Shown here piece by piece: positions 11,401-16,793 of a stretch of 16,793 nucleotides of DNA. The position numbers and the translations under genes were made by a program. This DNA is from Scenedesmus sp. ARA3 (taxonomy: Eukaryota; Chlorophyta; Chlorophyceae; Sphaeropleales; Scenedesmaceae), in assembly GCA_004335835.1 (NCBI GenBank), contig RWJK01000837.1:1015-17807 (forward strand), given 5' to 3'. Within the stretch, counting starts at the first letter, position 1, and every line of letters starts with the position of its first letter. Under the pieces are notes generated by a model. That model made no database searches and was not told the DNA's origin. It worked only from the letters and a program-made list of their open reading frames with translations.

Positions 11401-13602
11401 GTCTGTCCAGTAACTGGGCTTGCCTTTGCAACGTCTTTCGCAAAAGATTGAGGTGCATCCGCGCTGTAAGTGATGGCTGGCAGACCGTTCACTGTCTTCA
11501 TGCCACCTGCAGGGTGCAGCAGCAAACGTTGGATGGTGTAGATGCCAGCAGAATGATCACTGCCAATGTCTTGGCAGCTACAGGCCAGTTGAACACTGTA
11601 ACATCAAGGACAGCAGTCTGCAACGTCACAAAAGTCATCGGGTTACTGTGAACTCCACGCACTGCTGCACTGTGCAGCTTGTGTTACTGATCAAACAGCA
11701 ATAAAAATGCCAAGCCGACCCCACATCAGGCCGAGCGCTGCTCCAAACTGGCCCAGCTTTTGCAAGGCATGTTGCGACATTTCAGTCAGCATGTGATTGC
11801 CCCGGCTGCAATCAGGCTGCCTGCCGTAGTGTGATTGTGTCTGAATTGTCTATTATGATCAAAAGAGTAGGGGCTTTGTTCGGCATGATGTGGGTGAGTA
11901 CAGAAGAGGCTACCTAGCTAAAAACAGCACCAAACCGTTGTTCAGTATGCCAGCACCCTCGTAACCAGCTTACTTGGGCATGCTGTGCACATTGGCTGAC
12001 GCTTCAAGCCAGGACTGAATGTGTTCTCAGGGCATATGGTGACTGTGGCCTCGGCACCAGCCGTGTTTGCAGCAGGGCGAGTGTAGAAGTAGCCAGGAGC
12101 ATTCACTGCAGAACAACGTAGCAAGTCAGCAGTTTACGTGAGCGTAAAGGTTGCTGCCGCTGGTTTTAGAGACCTAGATATGTTTGTTTTGTACATAAAC
12201 TGCAGGTAAATGCTGTGCACAGACACATGCATGCAGGTTGATTGTTGTGCACCATACAGAACTGCTGCATTCGGTGGGCAGCGTTTGCAACATGTTATAT
12301 AAGAAAAGTCATCATTTGCATGATTGTTTAGTAATGCAAATGCTGCATGACAGTGAGTCGTGATCTGCAAACAACAGCTGCTGCGAGCAGTGAGGATGTG
12401 TTTGAAGGCCATATGCAGTGACACGCACAAACTTATGCAGGGCTGTGACAAGGGCCCATGCTGTATGTCAGCAAGCGCACCGAAGGCATATATGCCTGCT
12501 CAGCTGAACAGCATGTGGATGCGCGCCTCACCGCATTGGATCTTGCTCCAAGCACCGGGGTTGATGGTGACAAAGTTGGTACCGCACGCTGTCACGCCTG
12601 GGTCGCCAGCTGTCACCCACTTGGAGGCGGTTTCAGTGCCGCCTGGGCACCAGGAGTCCTTCAGGCAGATGACACACTTTCTGGGGGACGCAGATGTGTC
12701 TAGGTAATAGCCACGGGCACAGCCTGTGGTGGTAGTGAGAGGGGCAGTGCAGCCAGAAAGAGTGAGCAGCTGATGTGAGAGGCATCACAACAGACGTTGC
12801 TGCTGCTAAAACGCCCGATCTCGCACTGTGCAAAATGGAGCCGCATCATTGTTGCAGCACTGCGAAGCTCAAGCGTGATATAGTGCTGCCGCGTTCATCC
12901 ATGCACGGTGAACTGTAGACAATACTGCGTATTTTTGGCGGCTGCTGTGTCTGATCTGCACGCTCAGAGGGTGCTGCCTTATGTGCAGCGCTGCACTACT
13001 GCAGTAGTGTGCCAGCTGGCACTCACCGCATGACCCATCTGCTGCAGGCCTCAAATTCTCCTTGACGTTGCCTGGGGTAGGGGACAGTGCCTGGCACCTC
13101 TTGCACAAGAAGCGACCACTGGTGTCTGCTCCGATACAGCTGCCAGCGGTGGTAGCGCATCCGTCAGGGCAGCGGGTGCAGCCCAGGGGGCTCAAGGAGC
13201 AGGTGGGGGCAGTCTGCTGCAGGTTGCGGCCTGCGTGGGTCCATCAGGAGGTTTTGTGGAAAATCAACGTGATTGAATTCAGTAAATTGTGATAGGGTGC
13301 TGATTGGTTTTATACAGCTACGAGCAGTAAGCAAGTTCACGATCGAGCCTGCCATGGCATGCCATGAAGTACTTCAGGGCAACGTGGTTTTAGCATTTTT
13401 CTTGCAGCACACAGTGCCACTGCTAACAGCTCAAATCGATTTAAGATTCTTCGTTGAAAGCTGAACATTTATATGTAGGCACTTGTTTGCTACATTTGTA
13501 CCATACCCAGCTGAGCTCACCCATGTGACCGCCAAAGGGCGTCCGGCTCGCGGACACCATGGCAAACCAAAACACAGCTAAGACAAGAAGAAGAGACTTC
13601 AT
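5065..13602 (-). CDS. Secreted cysteine-rich protein with GCC2/GCC3-type modules and two PAN/apple-like segments (15 exons, 977 aa)
   Basis: Exons in transcript order: 13602-13521, 13230-13027, 12723-12532, 12105-11974, 11506-11372, 10829-10656, 10176-10068, 9728-9628, 9102-8860, 8503-8183, 7839-7627, 7313-7209, 6571-6253, 6041-5853, 5479-5065. They total 2934 nt (977 codons plus TAA). Every intron is GT-AG and every junction restores frame. Phases are 1,1,1,1,1,1,2,1,1,1,1,1,2,2. Residues 1-18 form a signal peptide. Residues about 38-735 are cysteine-rich modules with CxxCP, CPxG and C-x-x-PG-[FYW] motifs, as in GCC2/GCC3 (ephrin-receptor-like) repeats. Residues about 767-840 and 873-950 have PAN/apple-like cysteine spacing. 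I count about 58 cysteines, which suggests a disulfide-bonded extracellular protein. No kinase or protease domain is present, and there is no membrane span unless the alternative last exon is used. Exact function is unknown; a role in extracellular matrix or cell surface is inferred. The splice model was built by eye. Confidence 0.85.
5853..6041 (-). CDS. Exon 14: residues 777-839, PAN/apple-like segment 1
   Basis: The acceptor CTGGCCAG gives W-YLPTTSTVALSEVVF. The core RCMDACQADELCQFFTYDYY followed by RCYI has the C-x3-C-x5-C-x3-[FY]-x...C spacing of PAN/apple domains, which mediate protein or carbohydrate contacts. The nearer acceptor at 5990 would break phase with exon 13. The donor GT/GTGAGT is phase 2. 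A 9-bp duplication encodes APTAPT. Confidence 0.8.
6253..6571 (-). CDS. Exon 13: residues 671-776 plus two bases of Trp777
   Basis: It begins V-CPAGKGVTTTVG and continues with CTNCKQNFFGDIS and ACKPCPGNLATSF, the last clear GCC2/GCC3 unit. It then enters the first PAN-like segment (QQCLLEFASIETGN). The phase-2 donor TG/GTGAGT joins one base from exon 14 to make Trp777 (GNWYLP). Confidence 0.87.
6630..6657 (-). repeat. 7-bp tandem repeat x4 in intron 12, sense TGTAA motifs
   Basis: The plus-strand unit GTTACAA repeats four times exactly. On the gene's sense strand this reads TTGTAAC four times, giving four TGTAA motifs, the known polyadenylation signal of chlorophyte genes. It lies about 58 nt before the exon 13 acceptor. 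Confidence 0.85.
7209..7313 (-). CDS. Exon 12: residues 636-670
   Basis: It encodes G-TFNNGGDLLSAGTCAACANK and ends KECN. The acceptor ATATGTAG is weaker than the TGCAG used elsewhere. The donor AAC-G/GTGAGT is strong. Translation stays open past the donor for 54 codons, so an intron-retaining form is possible. Confidence 0.82.
7627..7839 (-). CDS. Exon 11: residues 565-635
   Basis: It contains KCKDCPLGTTTDTSATD and later LPGFAVQNSAN, and ends KECPI. The junction with exon 12 gives ECPIGTFNNGG, another C-P-x-G-T-F start. The acceptor is CTTGCAG and the donor is ATT-G/GTGAGC. Confidence 0.87.
8183..8503 (-). CDS. Exon 10: residues 458-564
   Basis: This is the largest internal 1-1 exon (321 nt). 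It holds CKDCPTNTFTNTDGKC and a CC pair (RACCTLPGYGFDG), and ends VCAA. The last residues join exon 11 as CAAGTYNPADAEPADKCKDC, a textbook C-x-x-GTY module crossing the junction. The acceptor is TGTGCAG and the donor is G/GTGAGG. Confidence 0.87.
8860..9102 (-). CDS. Exon 9: residues 377-457
   Basis: It begins L-VPPGFRLPTTG, nearly the same opening as exon 6. CTNNPGTYSPD and CKTCGTD follow, then about 40 residues free of cysteine, ending QTSASC. The acceptor is CATGCAG and the donor is T/GTAAGT, phase 1-1. Confidence 0.85.
9628..9728 (-). CDS. Exon 8: residues 343-376, CPGG module
   Basis: The acceptor is CGCAACAG. The first base completes Cys343 and PGGYASTTTTPGRTLC follows. The exon ends AIGDC-T/GTGAGT, phase 1, again just after a cysteine codon. 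At 101 nt it is one of the two shortest exons. Confidence 0.8.
9783..9803. repeat. 21-nt dyad in intron 7
   Basis: Arms TGATAGCATT and AATGCTATCA flank a single G. It is a perfect inverted repeat about 55 nt from the exon 8 acceptor. Confidence 0.8.
10068..10176 (-). CDS. Exon 7: residues 307-342 plus the first two bases of Cys343
   Basis: It begins V-LLPGFYWIQDGSRPG and ends KICDQGYY-TG. This is the first phase-2 donor (TG/GTGAGT). The next exon supplies one base and rebuilds a cysteine, giving GYYCPGGY across the junction. That strongly supports the splice. Confidence 0.82.
10656..10829 (-). CDS. Exon 6: residues 249-306, canonical CPRG module
   Basis: It begins L-VPPGWYVTSS and contains CPRGEYREGYLS then RCVRCPRGTTTF, the clearest tandem GCC2/GCC3 signature in the N-terminal half. 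The acceptor is CACTGCAG and the donor is GAT-G/GTGAGT after FKFCD. Third codon positions are strongly G/C-rich. Confidence 0.88.
10883..10951. repeat. 23-bp tandem repeat x3 in intron 5
   Basis: The unit begins GGTAACATATTGCCTTGTAC. Copies start at 10883, 10906 and 10929; the first two are identical and the third ends ACCAT instead of ACCGT. This is a recent minisatellite expansion, 54 nt from the exon 6 acceptor. Confidence 0.9.
11372..11506 (-). CDS. Exon 5: residues 204-248, cysteine-poor linker module
   Basis: The acceptor CCTGCAG leads to S-GMKTVNGLPAITYSADAP. There is only one cysteine, at the very end (SASGC). A 12-nt in-frame duplication gives TGQTTGQT. The donor T/GTGAGT follows the cysteine codon. 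The exon keeps phase 1-1 but has lost, or never had, the CxxC core of its neighbours. Confidence 0.8.
11974..12105 (-). CDS. Exon 4: residues 160-203, GCC2/GCC3-like half module
   Basis: The acceptor TTCTGCAG starts V-NAPGYFYTRP. The body holds CPENTFSPG and MCTACP, matching the C-P-x-x-T-[FY]-S-x-G ... C-x-x-CP pattern of GCC2/GCC3 repeats. The donor is CCA-A/GTAAGC, phase 1. Confidence 0.82.
12532..12723 (-). CDS. Exon 3: residues 96-159, cysteine-rich module
   Basis: The acceptor CCACCACAG joins to GCTGTGCC and yields GCARGYYLDTSASPRKC. CVICLKDSWCPGG follows. The exon ends SKIQC-G/GTGAGG, again immediately after a cysteine. It is phase 1-1 and encodes 63 whole codons with six cysteines. 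Confidence 0.85.
12983..13009. repeat. Overlapping palindromes just inside intron 2
   Basis: GTGCAGCGCTGCAC (12983-12996) overlaps CACTACTGCAGTAGTG (12994-13009); each is a perfect palindrome and they share CAC. They begin 17 nt downstream of the exon 2 donor, so the pre-mRNA could form competing hairpins next to the splice site. Confidence 0.75.
13027..13230 (-). CDS. Exon 2: residues 28-95, eight-cysteine module
   Basis: The acceptor ACGCAG at the start gives GGC-CGC-AAC in frame. The product contains CTRCPDGC and CKRCQAL, with eight cysteines in 67 residues. The donor is TGC-G/GTGAGT, so the exon ends directly after the cysteine of DGSC. It is a symmetrical 1-1 exon. Confidence 0.85.
13521..13602 (-). 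CDS. Exon 1: start codon and signal peptide
   Basis: The ATG at 13602 opens MKSLLLVLAVFWFAMVSA, a typical hydrophobic signal peptide with a likely cleavage site after Ala18 (VSA/SR). An in-frame upstream start at 13698 would bury the signal sequence behind 32 polar residues, and it lies within about 10 nt of a TATA-like site, so 13602 is preferred. The exon ends ATG-G before GTGAGC (phase 1). Confidence 0.85.
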
Positions 13603-13700
13603 GATAGCATGTAGAGCGTTGCGCGTTGTATGTTGCGTTCGGAAGGTGGTTACTTTTGGATTGTTTGTGGGATGTTGTCGTGTAGTCGCTAATCGCATCC

Positions 13701-13710
13701 AGTTATATCA
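13701..13710 (-). promoter_or_regulatory. TATA-like element upstream of the cysteine-rich gene
   Basis: The minus strand reads TGATATAACT, about 100 nt before the ATG at 13602. A start of transcription 25-30 nt downstream would give a 5' UTR of roughly 70 nt and would leave out the upstream in-frame Met at 13698. Position and motif only; no other core element was recognised. Confidence 0.3.
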
Positions 13711-13826
13711 GCTGATGAGCACTAGCGAACGTTGTCGTGTATACCTGTTGTGTTTTGACCTTGCTGTGCACATGTGTACCGGTGCAGTATGTCCCGGGAG
13801 CAGTGGACATATGGCCTTGTACCACG

Positions 13827-13842
13827 CGGGCGTCGACGCCCG
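13827..13842. promoter_or_regulatory. Perfect 16-bp GC-rich palindrome in the upstream region
   Basis: CGGGCGTCGACGCCCG is its own reverse complement and sits about 225 nt upstream of the start codon in otherwise moderate-GC DNA. This is a plausible dimeric factor site, but no known motif is assigned. Confidence 0.3.
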
Positions 13843-13986
13843 TGAGCAGGCCCACGAGGCCAAACGACGTGTCCGACACAACTTGTGTCTTCTGTTTAGT
13901 CATAAAAACAATGTAGATGCTTTGAAAGAGCGTTGGGTTGTGTTTCTGGAACCCTTGCAGATCCTGCACACATGTGTCGTCACACA

Positions 13987-14040
13987 GGAGTCACTCCTAG
14001 GAGCAGGCCTGCTGCTGGCGAGCTATACCCATGGGTATAG
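13987..14040. promoter_or_regulatory. Cluster of dyads about 400 nt upstream of the start codon
   Basis: Three dyads lie within 54 nt: AGGAG-TCA-CTCCT at 13987-13999, AGCAGGCCTGCT at 14002-14013, and the perfect 18-bp palindrome CTATACCCATGGGTATAG at 14023-14040. Their density and position upstream of the gene suggest a control region or a remnant of a small mobile element. Confidence 0.3.
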
Positions 14041-16021
14041 TTTGATGGCATGCAGCAGCATTGTTAAGAACTTTTATTTGTCAACAAACCCGAAACACCT
14101 CCTGGCGTGGTGAACATACAATTGCACGTTGAAAAACAGCTGCTGGCAGCAAGCACATCCCAGCTATTGCAGCAGTATTGCGTAAGCTGTCTGCTTGGTG
14201 TTGCATCTTGTAGGGTGGCTCCTTAGTGGGTGGGCCTGCGGCCGTTGCAACCTTTTCAAGTCAAACGGGACACACGGCCCCACTGTAAAGTAACCACTTT
14301 GGTAACTGGTAACTGGTAAGCGTGTAGAGCCTCATTTCAAACAAGGCCTGCTTGAACCTCAGGGGGTTGGTAGGTGGCTGCTACCAAAGCTGCAAAAGGA
14401 ACAAGTCAGGCCCACGCACACTGGAGTTACTATGCAGGGTTTTCCTGTCTGCAAAACTCTGAAGTGTTCTGCTGCATCAGAAGGTTACACCATACAACAG
14501 TCTGGTCAAACCGGACGTGAATATCGATAGAGTTTAAGCCATACACCATGCTGACTTGAGGACACAGCTGCTGTGTTCAGAACAGGTGCATCACTCCACA
14601 GGCCATGGCTGAGGCCACGGTGTTGCAGTGCAACAGCGTTTGGCGGCTTCAAGACTACTGTGCTGTCGCGAGGTTTCCGACCGCAACAGAGGCAGCAACC
14701 AGGCAGGTTGGGCTGCACATATACAAGCCCAGACTCACCGTCACACTTGATTAATGCTTCCGATGCAGCCGCAATAGCTCTGATGAGATGCCATTGATGC
14801 TAGCTCTGTTGTCAGTACGGCAACCCTACCCAAGCGGGCATCAGCATGTTACACATCAAGTGTACTGTGCGGCATTCCTCATCAACACCCGCCACAGTAT
14901 ACGTTGCTCCAACATGCTCCACATGTACATACATGTATGAACGATGTAGCAAACACGAGGTTTTCATTGCCAGACTCTGCTGCAAGGTGCAGGCAACACA
15001 CTGTGATGATCTTGCAGCAGATGCAGCAACATTTGCCAGCTGTTACGCAAGGCAAACAGCAGCTCCCCAGCAGCAAACCTTTTTGACAAAGGGCTGCGCA
15101 GAAGCAACGCCTGACATGTCATGCCCCAGAATGAACTGTCATGCCCTTGCTGCAATGCTGGGCCACACAACGCAACATGCTGTTGCTGTGCTCAGCATAC
15201 GTGTGTTGGTTGAAATGTCACTCCAACGGCCCAAATGCAGCAAGAGCAGCAGACATTGCTACCGCAGTCACCAAGGCAGCAATCAAACATGCTCAAACCA
15301 TACCAAATGGAACTTCTAACCTCAAACAAAATGCATGCACGTAGGATGAAGATGCAAAGCTCCTCATCACTTTCTGGGAGAACCACATTCATTGTCCATA
15401 TATGGATGCGCGCCAGCTGTAGCCCACAAGCACACGTGCTCCCTGTGCAGCAGCAGTTCGCGGCACACATGCACACACCGCGGCAGTGCAACCGCTGCTG
15501 CTGTGCAGAACAGCACATCTGGTAAATAGATAGTGCAGCCTGTATAGGTGCCGCAGCGTGCAGCTGCGGCGCATATGGTCACCAAAGCAAGTGCTGCTCT
15601 GCGCATCAAACCTGCACGCAGGAAACCAAATGCATGCTCAACACAGCTAGAGCACAGCCAGATTACAATCCGTCTTGTAGTCAAAGCAGGTGAAGGAGAC
15701 AAGTGATTATCTGTCATAACAGATCCTCCACCACATGCAGGATGCCGCAGGAGCCACGGGTGATGTTCATAGCAAACATACGATATGGTCTGAAACCAAA
15801 AAACCAGCAATGCCCAGCAGCTGCTGCTGCGACAATCAAGAAATTCATAAGTGTTGCCACTAACCATGTATGTGTGCTGCACAGCTAGCGGCACCGCAAC
15901 ACACCAGGTGGGGACGTGGCAACACCAGAACTAAAACTGCAGATTGTTTTGCTGCATCTCACATCAACGTCTGCGCAACACAGCCACTGCAGGCATGATC
16001 ACCACTGTCATAGCACAGCAG

Positions 16022-16418
16022 GTGTGCTCAACACTGGGATTACCGGGCCAAAGAAGGACAATCAAGAAACCGCAACAACCAGCGCAACTGCAAAAAAAAG
16101 CATCGTCGAGGAACCCAGCTTTGACAGGCAGACGGTGCTGTGGCAGAGGCAAAACAGGGCCATGGAACTGCTCAGCCAGCACAGCAGCGGCCAGACATGG
16201 AGTGACAATGTGTTTGAACTTGCTGAACAGAGGCCTGTTGCAGGTTTGTGACTGCATCTGTCGCCACTTGATACAAATGGCAGCTGTTCAGCCGCATCAT
16301 CAGCCAACTGCCTCACACTGAACGGACACAGCAACACACAGCAGTGCCGACCCCAAAAGAATGTTGGCAGCACCCCAGTGAAACAGCAAAACAGCACGCA
16401 GCCGCCATTGCAGCTTGA
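16022..16418 (+). CDS. Possible last two exons of an unrecognised plus-strand gene
   Basis: Candidate exon 16022-16243 follows the acceptor CACAGCAG and ends G/GTTTGT (phase 1-1). Candidate exon 16342-16418 follows ACACACAG, joins in phase and ends at a TGA. Together they encode about 98 hydrophilic residues, including KKSIVEEPSFDRQTVLWQRQ, NRAMELLSQHSSGQTW and a KECWQHPSE tail. Third positions across 16102-16195 are mostly G or C, unlike the flanks. The 98-nt intron is short and the GTTTGT donor is not consensus. No upstream exon was found and the product is unknown. Confidence 0.25.
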
Positions 16419-16725
16419 GCCAGCAGCAGTGTGGCTAATGCATGCGTTGGCTGGTCAGAGACACGACAGATCCGCTGAAAGCCTGTGCAGCAGCCACTCT
16501 TGTTTAGTGATGGCAGTGGCTGGCTCATCACTGGCTGTCATTTAGATATGTACATACAATGGCCACAACAATACCACAATATAACAAAGCAGTAGTACCG
16601 CCGTGGCCGGTAGTAGCGCCACTCTGCATGCAGCACTGGGAAGCGGCTGCCACCAGTCCTCCTGCCGGCTTCATGTATGCAGCAGTAGACCATATCCAGC
16701 CCTGAATCCAATTCAACCAGCCTTT

Positions 16726-16754
16726 GCATTACATCACATTACATTACATTACAT
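16726..16754. repeat. ACATT microsatellite
   Basis: The run reads GC-ATTAC-ATCAC-ATTAC-ATTAC-ATTAC-ATGC, a 5-bp unit with one substitution. On the minus strand it contains several TGTAA motifs, so it could serve as a polyadenylation region for a minus-strand gene to the right of the window. Confidence 0.8.
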
Positions 16755-16793
16755 GCTCCACTCAACGAGGAGTGGGAACCCCAGTCAGGAGCC

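Larger units (their letters stand above)
13711..16021. other. About 2.3 kb without a recognised gene
   Basis: The first 350 nt are probably the promoter region of the minus-strand gene. Beyond about 14100, open frames on both strands give repetitive Cys/Gln/His-rich translations without conserved motifs. Short features seen are GGTAACT repeats at 14301-14319 and the dyad ACATGTA-CA-TACATGT at 14921-14936. The plus strand from about 14.8 kb is strongly A over T. Confidence 0.5.

Noticed and set aside
13603..13698. Upstream in-frame Met extending the cysteine-rich protein by 32 residues
   Set aside because: It would put a polar stretch before an obvious signal peptide, and it lies next to the TATA-like site, so it is probably not transcribed or lies at the very 5' end.
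13703..13969. Minus-strand frame with a GC-rich stretch upstream of the gene
   Set aside because: It contains the palindrome at 13827 and ends just at the TATA-like site. No splice donor in phase with exon 1 was found, so promoter DNA is the simpler reading.
14506..14800. Possible minus-strand exon ending in TGTGACG/GTGAGT at 14739
   Set aside because: The donor looks good, but the nearest acceptor would make a 26-nt intron, the upstream side lacks a clear acceptor in frame, and the peptide has no cysteine-module pattern.
16538..16729. 63-codon minus-strand frame near the right edge with moderate G/C third-position bias
   Set aside because: No motif, no clear splice sites, and its start overlaps the ACATT microsatellite. 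More sequence to the right would be needed to judge it.

Overview
The window looks like nuclear DNA from a green alga, probably of the Chlamydomonas/Volvox/Haematococcus/Dunaliella type. The reasons are a gene split into many short exons by GTGAGT...TGCAG introns, G/C-rich third codon positions in the exons, abundant small tandem repeats and palindromes, and a secreted cysteine-rich protein of a kind common in these algae. The genus cannot be told from the sequence alone. I saw no bacterial operons, phage genes, CRISPR arrays, rRNA or tRNA.

One gene is well supported. It lies on the minus strand from an ATG at 13602 to a TAA at 5065, in 15 exons. All 14 introns are GT-AG and every junction joins in frame, giving a 977-residue product. 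The protein has an N-terminal signal peptide, then about 750 residues of cysteine-rich modules of the GCC2/GCC3 (ephrin-receptor-like) type, then two cysteine-containing segments resembling PAN/apple domains. It is probably a secreted or cell-surface adhesion or matrix protein. Its biochemical role is unknown. Eleven of the 14 introns are phase 1 and five fall directly after a cysteine codon, so exons and modules coincide.

Two alternative ends are visible. The stop codon overlaps a GTAAGA donor, which could splice to 4900-4795 and add a hydrophobic tail. Intron 12 stays open for 54 codons and later carries four tandem TGTAA motifs (the green-algal polyadenylation signal) in the sense direction.

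The flanks, 1-4794 and 13711-16793, contain no gene I can name. The left flank has a 30-bp tandem repeat at the window edge, paired palindromes near 2.7 kb, a small plus-strand ORF at 2995, imperfect direct repeats at 3.8-4.3 kb and a perfect 16-bp-arm hairpin at 4204. The right flank holds promoter-like elements upstream of the gene, including a TATA-like site and several perfect palindromes. It also holds a possible two-exon 3' end of an unrecognised plus-strand gene at 16022-16418.
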